Positions 23,081 through 31,661 of a stretch of 53,364 bases of DNA are shown piece by piece. The notes under the pieces were generated by a model. It was not told the DNA's origin. It saw nothing but the letters and a program-made list of their open reading frames with translations, and ran no database searches. This stretch comes from Actinomyces succiniciruminis (GTDB lineage Bacteria; Actinomycetota; Actinomycetes; Actinomycetales; Actinomycetaceae), in NCBI RefSeq assembly GCF_900002405.1, contig NZ_LK995500.1, positions 6,424-59,787 on the forward strand. The letters are read 5' to 3'. A program made the translations under genes and the position numbers. Positions within the stretch are counted from its first letter, which is position 1. Each line of letters starts with the position of its first letter.

Positions 23081-23485
23081 GTGAATGCACTCCTCGTCAT
23101 CGGCCTCGTGGCCGCAGTTCTGGCCGCCTGCCTGCACGTACTCATCTTCTGGATGGAGGCAATCGCCTGGGAGGGGCCGCTGGCCCGCAAGACCTTCGGC
23201 GGAACCCCCGAGGAAGCGAGGCCGCACGCCTTCTACGCCTTCAACCAGGGCTTCTACAACCTGTTCCTCGCGGTGGAAGCCCTGGCCGGCGTCGCACTCA
23301 TGGCCCTGAGCTCCGGCGCATGGCACACCGCGGGCAGCGCCCTGGCCCTCTACGGCGTCGGTTCCATGCTCGCCGCCGCCCTGGTACTCGCCCTGAAGTC
23401 CCCGGCACACCGCCAGGCCGCGCTCAAGCAGGGGGCATTCCCCCTGATCGCGGTTGTGTTCCTGGTCTTGGGGCTTTTGCACTGA
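23081..23485 (+). CDS. DUF1304 family membrane protein
   Basis: The protein is 134 aa from GTG 23081, which lies 8 nt after a TACACT -10 box. It has four membrane segments: about residues 3-22, 50-70, 75-95 and 110-132. The stretch LHVLIFWMEAIAWEGPLARKTFG and the FYAFNQGFYNLFLA motif are typical of DUF1304, whose function is unknown. The frame starting at 23012 is not needed. Confidence 0.87.
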   Translation: MNALLVIGLVAAVLAACLHVLIFWMEAIAWEGPLARKTFGGTPEEARPHAFYAFNQGFYNLFLAVEALAGVALMALSSGAWHTAGSALALYGVGSMLAAALVLALKSPAHRQAALKQGAFPLIAVVFLVLGLLH

Positions 23486-23542
23486 GCCGCGCTGCTCGAA
23501 CGGTCGGCTTCGCCCAACGACGGCTTCGAGAATCGGCCACTA

Positions 23543-24552
23543 GGGCGTGTTATGTAAGTCGTTTGAGCCAGTGGTCGATGCTGGCGATGTGGGTGGTGGC
23601 TTGGTAGCGGACGGCGAGCTTGTCGTATCTGGTGGCCATGGCGCGGTTCTGCTTGAGCTGGCCGAAGCACCGCTCCACGGCGTTGCGGTCCTTGTACGCG
23701 ATCGGGTCGAAGGCGGGAGGGCGCCCGCCGGCCGATCCCTTGGCACGGCGGTTGGCGGCCTGGTCGGCCTTGATAGGGATGGTGGCCTTGATGTGGTGGT
23801 TGCGCAGCCAGTCCCGGTTCGCTTTTGAAGAGTAGGCCTTGTCGGCCAGCACCATCTGAGGGCGCGTGCGGGGCCGCCCTTTGGCTGGGCGCTTGACACG
23901 GATGGCCTGCAGGACGGGGATCATCATCGGGCAGTCCGCGACCTGTCCGGCGGTCAGCACCCCGGCCAGCATGCCGCAGGCGGCGTCCACGGCGGCGTGA
24001 ACCTTGGTCGACCAGCCACCCCGAGAGGTCCCCAGGGCGTGATCCTCGGGCTCCCCCTCCACCAGCTGGGGACTGTCCTTGCGGGCCCCAGCGGCATGCA
24101 CATGCGCCCGACAGGTGGTCGAATCCACCGACACCCGCCAGCCGATCTTGCCGGCGGCGTCGGCCTGGGCAACAAGGGCGGACTCGATGCGCTCCCACAC
24201 CCCATCGGTCTGCCAGGCCCGGTTACGGGGCACAGGGCCCTCCACCACGGCCCGTAGCGGGCCGGTACGTCACGCCAGGGCGCACCGACCCGGGTTCTCC
24301 ACCGTACGGCGTTGATCATGTCCCGCAGCGGATACACGCGCGGCCTGCCACGAGCAGGCGGGGCGGGCAGCAGGGGCGCAAGCAGCCCCCACTGAGCATC
24401 GGTCAGGTCATGACGAGCGGCAGCGTCTATACTCAACGGTCGAGGCCTTTGGCGGTGTTACTGGTTGATTTCACACCACCCGTGATACCCCAAAGGCCTC
24501 ACCCCATCCCACACACCACGCCGACCACCCCACCCACTTACGCAACACGCCC
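23543..24552 (-). mobile_element. IS5-family insertion sequence (IS427-like group), 1010 bp
   Basis: The ends are inverted repeats of about 16 bp with two mismatches (left GGGCGTGTTATGTAAGT; right, read inward, GGGCGTGTTGCGTAAGT). The element is flanked by the dinucleotide TA on both sides (23541-23542 and 24553-24554), a target duplication typical of this group. It holds one transposase split over two frames. It sits just upstream of the small ORF at 24567 and may have separated that ORF from its promoter. Confidence 0.9.
23550..24436 (-). CDS. IS5-family transposase, two overlapping frames
   Basis: The first frame starts at ATG 24436 (SIDAAARHDLTDAQWGLLAPLLP, the DUF4096-like N-terminal domain) and runs to ARYGPWW. 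The second continues with NRAWQTDGVWERIE and the catalytic domain: D in VSVDSTTCRAH, D in VLADKAYSSK, and E in NAVERCFGQLKQNR. All three DDE residues are present. The change is a -1 shift near 24245, in the sequence CCGTGGTGGAGG. Members of this group often make the transposase by programmed frameshifting. No classic A-rich slippery site is visible, so simple inactivation is also possible. Confidence 0.85.
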
Positions 24553-24566
24553 TAAACTCCCAGCCC

Positions 24567-24770
24567 GTGAATCTCATGTCCCCCGACCCATCTCGGCCCC
24601 GCACGGTCCCGGTATCCCTGCTTCGTGCCGCCCGCCGACCGATTGCGGCGGCAGAGGCGGCACTGGCGCAGCACACCGTCCACCTGGCGCCCGAACCGCC
24701 GGGGGAGCGCTTCGGCGTCGTCACCCCGGACGGAGCCACAACGCCGGGGGGCGGACAGCCAGGTGAATAA
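24567..24770 (+). CDS. Possible 67-aa protein upstream of the SGNH hydrolase
   Basis: The frame from GTG 24567 (or ATG 24576) ends in a stop that overlaps the hydrolase start (GTGAATAA). This coupling is the main support for it. It is Pro/Arg/Ala-rich with one possible helix (VSLLRAARRPIAAAEAALAQ) and has no family that I recognise. The IS element ends 14 bp before its start, so the natural start and promoter may have been lost. Confidence 0.45.
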   Translation: MNLMSPDPSRPRTVPVSLLRAARRPIAAAEAALAQHTVHLAPEPPGERFGVVTPDGATTPGGGQPGE

Positions 24771-25350
24771 CACCCCGCTTCGTTTTGAGGCCATTGGTGA
24801 CTCGCTTGTGGCCGGCTCCGGCGTCGATGACCAGTCCGAGGCGCTGGTGCCGCGCATCGCCCGGCAGGTCGCCGCCGGGACCGGTCGCGACGTGCACTGG
24901 TCCACACACGCGCGGTTGGGCGCAACCATGCGCCGCGTCCGCTACCGCTTCCTGCCGGAGGTGGACGGCGCCGACGTCGTCTTCGTGTGCGCCGGCTCCA
25001 ACGACCTCATGGCACGCCGCACGCTGACCGAGTGGGAGGAGGACCTGAACGCGGTGCTCGACGGCGCGGCCGCCGTGGCCCCGCATGTGGTCGCCTGCTC
25101 CGCCGGCCAGTTGTACAAGAGCCCCGCCCTGCGGCCCACCCTGCGCGCGGTGCTGCGCGAGTGGACCGACGTGCAGACCGACGCCTCCGCCGCGATCTGC
25201 GAGGCGCACGGCGTGCCCTATGTGGACGTCGCCCACTGCGAACTGGTCGACGACTTCTGGGCCGCCGACGGCTTCCATCCCTCGGCCGCCGGTTACGCGA
25301 TGGCGGCCGACATGATCGCCGAAGCGGTCATCACCGAGCTGGCCGCCTGA
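24763..25350 (+). CDS. SGNH/GDSL hydrolase
   Basis: This 195-aa protein starts at a GTG overlapping the previous stop. It has the SGNH blocks: GDS in AIGDSLVAGSG (nucleophile Ser), the Gly region before RVRYRFLP, the Asn block CAGSNDLMA, and the final DGFHPS with catalytic Asp and His. There is no signal peptide, so it is probably a cytoplasmic esterase or lipase-like enzyme. Its substrate is unknown. Confidence 0.9.
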   Translation: MNNTPLRFEAIGDSLVAGSGVDDQSEALVPRIARQVAAGTGRDVHWSTHARLGATMRRVRYRFLPEVDGADVVFVCAGSNDLMARRTLTEWEEDLNAVLDGAAAVAPHVVACSAGQLYKSPALRPTLRAVLREWTDVQTDASAAICEAHGVPYVDVAHCELVDDFWAADGFHPSAAGYAMAADMIAEAVITELAA

Positions 25351-25366
25351 CCGGCGTCCACGCCGC

Positions 25367-26377
25367 TCACGCCCAGGGCAGGCCGACCAGCTTGCCGGTG
25401 CGCGCGCCGGCGGCCATGTCCCGCTGCGCCTGAACCACTTCCTCCAGCGGGTAGATGTGCACCGGCAGGAAGTCCAGGGCGCCCGTCTCAATCCGGTCCA
25501 GCACCCGCTGCAGCTCCGTTTCCGGCAGGTCGGAGGCCTGACCGGAGTAGGTGGTCAGCCGCACCCCGTTCGGGATCCAGTCCAGCGGATAGAAGTCCTT
25601 GATGGTCCACGAGTCCGAAAGCATGCCGGTGAAGCACACCGTGCCGTGCACCGCGGCGGCTTGCAGCGAGTCGCGCAGCGTCGGCACACCCACCAGCTCC
25701 AGCACCGCGTCCACCCCCGCGGGCGCGTGCCGACGCACCTGCTGTGCCACCGCGCCGTCGTCGCGCAGTGCCATCACGCCCCGGGAGGAGAGCAACTCCA
25801 GTCCGGCGTCCCGGCGGGAGGTCGCGTAGACCGTGCAGCCCATGTCAAGTGCGAGGGCTGCCGTGGCCAGTCCCAGCGCCGACGTTCCGCCGCGCACCAG
25901 CAGGCTCTGCCCGGGTTGTAGATTCAGTCCGGTGGTCAGGGAGCCGTAGGCGGTCTGCAGTGTCTCCGGTACCGAGCCGATCACCTCCCAGGGCAGGTCC
26001 GAGTGGAAGGTGATGACCTGCTCGCGCGGCACCACCACGTACTGGGCGTAACCGCCGTCGAAGGCCCGGCCCATGCCGCCCATCATGGTGACCGCCTGGG
26101 TTCCCGGGGCCAGACGCCCCTCGGGATCCAGGTCCACGACGCCGGAGGCCTCGATCCCCAGCACGCGCGGATAGCTCATGCCGCCGGCCTGTCCGGTCAC
26201 CGAGTGGTACTCGCTGCGGTTCAGTCCGAAGGCCATGACCTTGAGTCGTACCCAGCCGGGCCGCGGCTGCGGGACGGGCACGTCCATTACGTGCAGGTTC
26301 TCAATGCCGGGGGCGGCCAGCACGGCGGCGCGCATGCTCGCGGGCGTGGTGGTGTCAGACGGTATGGCGGCGGTCAT
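25367..26377 (-). CDS. MDR-family NAD(P)H-dependent oxidoreductase (quinone reductase-like)
   Basis: The protein is 336 aa from ATG 26377 (GGAGCG site). An N-terminal GroES-like domain (MRAAVLAAPGIENLHVMDVPVPQPRPGWV, YPRVLGIEASGVV) is followed by a Rossmann domain (LLVRGGTSALGLATAALALDMGCTV). The structural and catalytic zinc ligands of alcohol dehydrogenases (GHE and the four-Cys lobe) are absent, so it belongs with the zinc-free quinone oxidoreductases. It follows padR by 20 bp and is probably its target, which suggests induction by a toxic electrophile or phenolic compound. Confidence 0.9.
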   Translation of the reverse strand: MTAAIPSDTTTPASMRAAVLAAPGIENLHVMDVPVPQPRPGWVRLKVMAFGLNRSEYHSVTGQAGGMSYPRVLGIEASGVVDLDPEGRLAPGTQAVTMMGGMGRAFDGGYAQYVVVPREQVITFHSDLPWEVIGSVPETLQTAYGSLTTGLNLQPGQSLLVRGGTSALGLATAALALDMGCTVYATSRRDAGLELLSSRGVMALRDDGAVAQQVRRHAPAGVDAVLELVGVPTLRDSLQAAAVHGTVCFTGMLSDSWTIKDFYPLDWIPNGVRLTTYSGQASDLPETELQRVLDRIETGALDFLPVHIYPLEEVVQAQRDMAAGARTGKLVGLPWA

Positions 26378-26397
26378 CGGATAACGCTCCTGGGTTT

Positions 26398-26991
26398 TTA
26401 GGGAAGTGGTTCGGGATGCCGGGGCCGGCACTCCGGCACCTGGGAGTCCGGAGTGGTGCCGGCCTCGTCGGCGGGGGCGGCCAGCACCTGCTCCAGCCAG
26501 TCGATCTCCGCCCGACGGGATGCGGCCACGATGCGGATCATGCCGCGCCGGTACGGATCGGGCTCGGTGCTGGAACGACGCGGCGCGCCGTCGTCGTAGA
26601 AGAATGCGGGTGCCGGCTCACGCAGCACGGCCAGACGTCGACGCAGCACGGCCTCGCGCTCGGCCGGATCGGGCAGGCGGGAAAGGAAGGCGAGCAGAAC
26701 CAGGAAGCGTGGCTGGGAGGCGATGTCGACCTCGGCGGGATGGCGCAGCAGATCAAGCAGGCGCTCGCGGCCGGCCGCCGTGATCTCTAGCCGCTTGCGG
26801 GGGCGTCCCCGGGCTCCCGGCTCGTCGGTGCGGACGAGCAGACCGACCTTTTCCAGGCGTGCCAGAGCGGGGTATAGGGAGCCCTCGGAGAGATGACTGC
26901 CGGGCCCGTCCAACTCGTTGATCCGGCGGCGCAACTCATAGCCGTGCAGCGGTCCCTCGGAGAGGAACCCTAGGATCTTGAGTTCAAGCAC
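26398..26991 (-). CDS. PadR family transcriptional regulator
   Basis: This 197-aa protein begins with the PadR winged helix (LKILGFLSEGPLHGYELRRRINEL, SEGSLYPALARLEKVGLL, a basic wing GARGRPRKRLEIT) followed by a helical dimerisation domain. It lies upstream of, and in one unit with, the MDR oxidoreductase, and divergent from the ABC transporter. The start GTG is 6 nt after TAGTGT on the minus strand. The pseudo-palindrome ACATCGAATCGACAT (27003-27017) lies in the divergent promoter space and is the best operator candidate. Confidence 0.9.
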   Translation of the reverse strand: MLELKILGFLSEGPLHGYELRRRINELDGPGSHLSEGSLYPALARLEKVGLLVRTDEPGARGRPRKRLEITAAGRERLLDLLRHPAEVDIASQPRFLVLLAFLSRLPDPAEREAVLRRRLAVLREPAPAFFYDDGAPRRSSTEPDPYRRGMIRIVAASRRAEIDWLEQVLAAPADEAGTTPDSQVPECRPRHPEPLP

Positions 26992-27080
26992 GCCGTCACA
27001 CTACATCGAATCGACATATCCGCAAAGCGTTGTTACGGTAGGGCGACGTCGCCGCTCGGCGGAGGAGAGGAGACAGTCGT

Positions 27081-28004
27081 ATGGGACTGGGAACCGGGAC
27101 TCGTATCACCGACGCGTCCGCGCCTGCCACCGCAGGTTCCCGGCCGGCCATGACAGGGGCCAGCACGATCGAGTTCTCCGATGTCACCAAGCGCTACCCG
27201 GGACCTGCCGGCAACGGGGCCGCCGTCGACTCCTTCTCCGCCGTGCTGCCCGCCGGCTCCATAACCGTCCTGCTCGGCTCTTCGGGCTGTGGAAAGACGA
27301 CCCTGCTGCGCATGGTCAACCGCATGGTCGAGCCGACCGCCGGCCGGATCCTCCTCGACGGTGAGGACGTCCAAGACGGCAGCCCGGTGGCCCTGCGCCG
27401 TTCCATCGGCTACGTCATGCAGAACGCGGGACTGCTGCCTCACCGGCGGGTGCTGGACAACATCACCCTGGTGCCGCGCCTGAACGGCACCGGCCGGTCC
27501 ACGGCACGGGCGCGCGCTCGCGAGCTGATGGACATGCTGGGCCTGGCGGAGGATCTGGCCGACCGCTACCCGGGGCAGCTCTCCGGCGGCCAGGCCCAGC
27601 GCGTCGGTGTGGCCCGCGCCCTCGCCGCCGACCCCGGCGTCCTCCTCATGGATGAGCCCTTCGGCGCCGTGGATCCGCTCGTGCGCCGCGACCTGCAGCG
27701 AGAGTTGCTACGCATTCAGGGCGAACTCGCCAAGACGATCATCTTCGTGACCCACGACGTGGACGAGGCCCTGATGCTCGGTGACGAAATCATCCTTTTG
27801 CGTGAGGGCGCCCAGATCGCGCAGCGCGGCACCGGCGCACAGCTGCTCGCCGATCCGGCCGACGACTTCGTGGCCCGTTTCCTCGGGCTCGACGACGCCG
27901 ACCGCGTCCTGCGCCTGGCCGACGTCGCCGGCGGCCGGGTGGTTCTGGACCGGGTCGGCCGGGCGATAGGGCGGATCGACGCGGACGCGGAGATGCGCTC
28001 GTGA
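27081..28004 (+). CDS. Osmoprotectant/choline-type ABC transporter, ATP-binding protein
   Basis: This 307-aa protein has Walker A GSSGCGKTTLLRMVNRM, the Q-loop in GYVMQNAGLLPH, the signature LSGGQAQRVGVARALA, and Walker B VLLMDEPFGAVDP followed by the H-loop His in VTHDVDEA. The RMVNRM and GAVDPLVR wording is typical of the OpuA/OpuC/ProV group. The C-terminal extension (about 60 residues) is shorter than the CBS pair of OpuCA, so regulation by CBS domains is absent. The four genes of the operon overlap by 4 nt each. Confidence 0.92.
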   Translation: MGLGTGTRITDASAPATAGSRPAMTGASTIEFSDVTKRYPGPAGNGAAVDSFSAVLPAGSITVLLGSSGCGKTTLLRMVNRMVEPTAGRILLDGEDVQDGSPVALRRSIGYVMQNAGLLPHRRVLDNITLVPRLNGTGRSTARARARELMDMLGLAEDLADRYPGQLSGGQAQRVGVARALAADPGVLLMDEPFGAVDPLVRRDLQRELLRIQGELAKTIIFVTHDVDEALMLGDEIILLREGAQIAQRGTGAQLLADPADDFVARFLGLDDADRVLRLADVAGGRVVLDRVGRAIGRIDADAEMRS

Positions 28005-28660
28005 CCTGGGTCCTGAACAATCTCCCGGCGATCGGCTCCTACCTGATCGCGCACGTGAGTCAGGCGGTGCCCGCGATCCTTGCGACCCTGGTGCTCGGCA
28101 TCCCGATCGCCCGCCTGACCCAGCGGTTGGGGCCGCTGCGCGGCGTCCTCGTCTCGGGCGCCTCCCTGCTGTACGCCATCCCCTCGCTGGCGCTGTTCGT
28201 GATCCTGCCGGTCGTGCTCGGCACCGGTATCCGCGACACCATCAACGTCGTCGTCGCATTGACGCTCTACGGCCTGGCACTGCTGGTGCCCACCACCGTA
28301 GACGCGCTCGACGCCGTCGACCAGCGGGTGCTCGACGCCGCCACCGCCATGGGCATGGGGCCGCTGCGCCGCTTCGCCACCGTGGAACTGCCGCTGGCCG
28401 GGCCGGCGATTGTGGCCGGCCTACGCGTCGTTACCGTCTCCACAGTGTCGCTGACCACGGTCGGGGCGGTTCTGGGCGTGCGCAGCCTGGGCTGGCTGTT
28501 CACCGACGGATACCAGCGTGGCATCACCGCGGAAATCCTCGCCGGAATCCTCGCCACTGCTCTGCTCGCGGTCGCGCTCGACGGCCTGGTGGTGCTGGGC
28601 GGACGCGCCCTGCTGCAGTGGGCGCGCCCCACGCGGCTGCGTGAGGGGGCGATGGCGTGA
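28001..28660 (+). CDS. Osmoprotectant-type ABC transporter, permease 1
   Basis: This 219-aa inner-membrane protein has five to six membrane segments and the BPD-transporter permease signature ATAMGMGPLRRFATVELPLAGPAIVAGL. It begins TWVLNNLPAIGSYLIAHVSQA, as in OpuCB/OpuCD. GTG 28001 overlaps the ATPase stop. Confidence 0.92.
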   Translation: MTWVLNNLPAIGSYLIAHVSQAVPAILATLVLGIPIARLTQRLGPLRGVLVSGASLLYAIPSLALFVILPVVLGTGIRDTINVVVALTLYGLALLVPTTVDALDAVDQRVLDAATAMGMGPLRRFATVELPLAGPAIVAGLRVVTVSTVSLTTVGAVLGVRSLGWLFTDGYQRGITAEILAGILATALLAVALDGLVVLGGRALLQWARPTRLREGAMA

Positions 28661-29334
28661 ACTACGTCGGTGAGGCGATCGCCTACATTTTCGCCGCCGC
28701 CAACTGGTCCGGCTCGCTCGGCATCGGGCGGCTGCTGGTGCAACACATCGGGTACTCGCTGCTAGGGGTGGCCGTTGCCGCCGCCATCGGGGTGCCGTTG
28801 GGCTGGTGGATCGGACACACGGGGCGGGGGCGGGGCGCCGCCATCGCTCTGGCCGGCGCCGTGCGGGCCCTGCCCACCCTCGGCCTGATCACCCTGTTCG
28901 GGCTCGCCCTCGGCGTGGGCCTGTCCGCGCCCATGCTCGCCTTCATCGTCCTGGCCCTGCCCAGCGTGCTGGCCGGTGCCTACACCGGCATTGAGTCCGC
29001 AGATCCCGTCGCCGTCGACGGCGCCCGCGCCAGCGGCATGAGTGAGATCCAGCTACTTACCCGCGTGGAGATCCCGCTGGGCGCCCCGCTGCTGGTGGGC
29101 GGCCTGAGGTCCGCCACCCTGCAGGTGATCGCGACCGCGACCCTGGCCGCCTACACCGGCGCCGGCGGGCTTGGGCGGCTGATGTTCCTCGGTCTCAAGA
29201 CCCAGGACTACGGCATGATGCTGGCCTCCTCACTCATGGTCATTGCCCTGGCTCTGATATCCGAACTCCTCTTCATCCTCCTCCAGCGCGCCGTCACCCC
29301 GGTCGGTGCACGTAACCGAAAGGAATCCCCGTGA
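28657..29334 (+). CDS. Osmoprotectant-type ABC transporter, permease 2
   Basis: This 225-aa permease is homologous to permease 1. The coupling loop is DGARASGMSEIQLLTRVEIPLGAPLLVGGL and about six membrane segments are present. It starts at a GTG overlapping the previous stop. The two permeases probably form a heterodimer. Confidence 0.92.
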   Translation: MNYVGEAIAYIFAAANWSGSLGIGRLLVQHIGYSLLGVAVAAAIGVPLGWWIGHTGRGRGAAIALAGAVRALPTLGLITLFGLALGVGLSAPMLAFIVLALPSVLAGAYTGIESADPVAVDGARASGMSEIQLLTRVEIPLGAPLLVGGLRSATLQVIATATLAAYTGAGGLGRLMFLGLKTQDYGMMLASSLMVIALALISELLFILLQRAVTPVGARNRKESP

Positions 29335-30266
29335 ATCCCAATGCTGACAAGCGCACGGTGCTCACCCGTCGCAGTGTCCTGGCCGGCGGTGGTCTGCTCG
29401 CCGTGGCCGCCACGCTCGCCGCCTGCTCCAACTCCGACCCGCTGTCCTCGGGCACGGCCTCCGGCACGATCGCAGTGGGCAGCCAGCAGTACTACTCCAA
29501 TGAGATCATTGCCGAGCTGTACGCCCAGGCGCTCGAGCAGGCCGGTTTCACCATCGACCGCCAGTATCAGATCGGGCAGCGCGAGGTCTACATCCCCGAG
29601 CTCGAATCGGGGGCGATCAGCGTGCTGCCAGAGTACGGCGGCAATCTGCTGCAGTACTACGACTCCGATACCGACGCCACGGACTCTGAGTCCATCCACG
29701 CCGCCCTGTCGGACGTGCTTCCGGACTCGTTGATGGTGCTCGACTATGCCGAGGCCACCGACCAGGACTCCTATACCGTGACCAGCGAACTCGCCGAGGA
29801 GTACGGCCTGGTCTCCATCGGCGACCTGGCCAAGCTCGACGGCACCGTGATGGTGGCGGCGAACTCCGAGTTCAAGACGCGTCCCTACGGCCCGACGGGC
29901 ATCAAGGCCGTCTACGGGGTGGATGCCGACGTCTACCCCGTGGAGGACGACGGCGGATCGCTTACCATCGGCGCTCTCAAGGACGGAACGGTACAGGCGG
30001 CCGACATCTACACCTCTTCGCCCGCCATCGACGCCAACGACCTGGTGGTCCTGGAGGATCCGGAGGCACTGATCCTGCCGCAGAACGTGACTCCGCTGGT
30101 CGCCGCCGACCTCGACGAGGGCGCCGTCACCGCGATCAACGCCGTCTCGGCGCTGCTGACGCCGGAGGCGCTGCGCGCGCTCAACGCCCGTTCGGTGGAC
30201 GAGCAGCTCGACTCCGCCACGATCGCCACCGACTGGCTCACCGAGCAGGGCATCCTGCCGGCCTGA
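29331..30266 (+). CDS. Osmoprotectant-type ABC transporter, substrate-binding lipoprotein
   Basis: The 311-aa protein has a lipoprotein signal: a basic start with RR, the hydrophobic stretch VLAGGGLLAVAATLA, and lipobox LAAC (Cys about residue 34). The mature part is an OpuAC/OsmF-type binding domain (GSQQYYSNEIIAELYAQALE near the start, ISVLPEYGGNLLQYY, and LILPQNVTPLVA near the end). Substrates of the family are glycine betaine, choline, carnitine or related compounds; which one cannot be told here. Confidence 0.92.
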   Translation: MNPNADKRTVLTRRSVLAGGGLLAVAATLAACSNSDPLSSGTASGTIAVGSQQYYSNEIIAELYAQALEQAGFTIDRQYQIGQREVYIPELESGAISVLPEYGGNLLQYYDSDTDATDSESIHAALSDVLPDSLMVLDYAEATDQDSYTVTSELAEEYGLVSIGDLAKLDGTVMVAANSEFKTRPYGPTGIKAVYGVDADVYPVEDDGGSLTIGALKDGTVQAADIYTSSPAIDANDLVVLEDPEALILPQNVTPLVAADLDEGAVTAINAVSALLTPEALRALNARSVDEQLDSATIATDWLTEQGILPA

Positions 30267-30280
30267 TCTGCGCGAGATCG

Positions 30281-30349
30281 GTAGATCTTACGTGCCGAGG
30301 TCGGTGGATCTTACGTGCCGAGGTCGGTGGATCTTACGTGCCGAGGTCG
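30281..30349. repeat. Three tandem 23-bp repeats at the 3' end of lacI
   Basis: Three units of 23 bp begin at 30281, 30304 and 30327 (core GATCTTACGTGCCGAGGTCG). Units 2 and 3 are identical and unit 1 differs by one base. The rightmost unit contains the stop codon and last codons (DLGT) of the lacI-type gene, so the others are extra copies of that gene end lying in the gap between convergent genes. Confidence 0.9.
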
Positions 30350-31383
30350 GTAGTTGTTACCGCCGGTAACCCGGCGGCCTCGGATACCGGTCCGGTGGAG
30401 GCGCGTTCGATCAGCCGGGGAATGAGCACCTGCTCGCTGGGCAGGTAACGTTCCGCGGCACGCCCGATCGCCCGCTCCAGGGCGAGCTTCGCAATGAGGG
30501 CGGGATTCTGGTCAATGGTCGTCAGCGGCACCAGCCCGGACTCATAGCGTCTGGCGTTGTCGAAGCCGACGACGCTGACCCGGCCCGGAACACTCACTCC
30601 GGCCGAGACGAGACCCTGAATCACTCCGGAGGCGACCCGGTCGTTGAAGGCGGATACGGCAGTGGGCGGCTCCGGCGCTGCGAGCAGTTGTGCAGCTGCT
30701 CGAATCCCGTCCTCCTGCTCAAGTCCGCCGGGCAGGATCGTCGCCTCGCCGGACAACCCGTGCGCCGCCATGGCCTCCAGGTAACCTGCGCGCCGCTCCG
30801 GGCTCGACGGCGCCTTGCCGCCGTCGACGTGCACGATACGGCGATGCCCGAGTCCAACGAGGTGGGTGACGGCCGCTGCGACTCCGCCCCGGTCGTCGAT
30901 TCTGATCACGTCTACTCCGGGGCATGACAGTGGTCGTGCGACCGCCACGACGGGTACCTCATCTGCGAGCATTCGCAGGCGGGCCATCCCAAGCGACGGC
31001 CCGATCATGATCAGCGCCTCACAGCGGTCGCGCAGCAGGGTTTCGGCGGCTCGACGGTCGTCGACTGCGCCTACGACGGCGGAGAGTACGAGCTCGTGGT
31101 TCCCGGCCTCTGCGGCCGTATACAGCCCGTCGATGATCTCGGCGTGGAAGGGCTGATGAACGTCGAAGGTGACGCCGATCTGCCCTGATCGGGTTGATCT
31201 CAGGGCGCGGGCGCGTTGGTCGGGCCGGTAGCCCAGGCGCGCGGCCACCGCCTTGACCCGGTGCCTCGTCTCCTGTGATGCGCCGACCGCGTCGCGCATC
31301 ACAATGGATACGAGCGAAACCGAGCAATTGGCCTCGCGGGCAACATCGGCGAGCGTGACCTGTTTGCGTGCCCGTGGCGTCAT
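30334..31383 (-). CDS. LacI family transcriptional regulator
   Basis: The protein is 349 aa from ATG 31383 (GGAGGG site). The N-terminal helix-turn-helix is VTLADVAREANCSVSLVSIVM followed by the hinge RPDQRARALRSTRSGQIGV. The rest is the periplasmic-binding-protein-like sugar domain with AFNDRVASGVIQGL and VSVVGFDN. It is divergent from the Gfo/Idh - isomerase - MFS operon and is probably its repressor. The ligand is presumably the sugar or cyclitol that the operon handles. Confidence 0.93.
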   Translation of the reverse strand: MTPRARKQVTLADVAREANCSVSLVSIVMRDAVGASQETRHRVKAVAARLGYRPDQRARALRSTRSGQIGVTFDVHQPFHAEIIDGLYTAAEAGNHELVLSAVVGAVDDRRAAETLLRDRCEALIMIGPSLGMARLRMLADEVPVVAVARPLSCPGVDVIRIDDRGGVAAAVTHLVGLGHRRIVHVDGGKAPSSPERRAGYLEAMAAHGLSGEATILPGGLEQEDGIRAAAQLLAAPEPPTAVSAFNDRVASGVIQGLVSAGVSVPGRVSVVGFDNARRYESGLVPLTTIDQNPALIAKLALERAIGRAAERYLPSEQVLIPRLIERASTGPVSEAAGLPAVTTTDLGT

Positions 31384-31551
31384 GTTCCCTCCATGTGGGG
31401 CCATACCGGGTTGTTCCGTGTGCGAGCTGGTAGGACTGGAACCTCTGTAATTATAGCCGCTTGCATCGAGAGATGATCTGCATAAAGGCTTGAAATAACG
31501 GGGATAACGCGGTGTGCGGTTGTAGCTCAAGAGGTGGTGGAGGTGCCTGCG

Positions 31552-31569
31552 AGCTAGAACGTGCTAGCT
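31552..31569. promoter_or_regulatory. Candidate LacI-type operator
   Basis: AGCTAG-N6-CTAGCT is a perfect palindrome with 6-bp arms in the lacI-operon divergent region (31384-31661). It lies about 90 bp upstream of the first operon gene. Symmetry and position fit, but its centre is not the usual central CG. Confidence 0.4.
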
Positions 31570-31661
31570 TCTTTGTCATCACAAATGCCGCGGTGTTGCG
31601 GTTCTTGTGAGCAAGCGCCGCACCGCCCTGAGCGCGCGGCACACGACGAAGGAGTCCACTC

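Noticed and set aside
30281-30349. CRISPR or attachment repeats
   Set aside because: Units are directly adjacent with no spacers, and they copy the end of the neighbouring gene.
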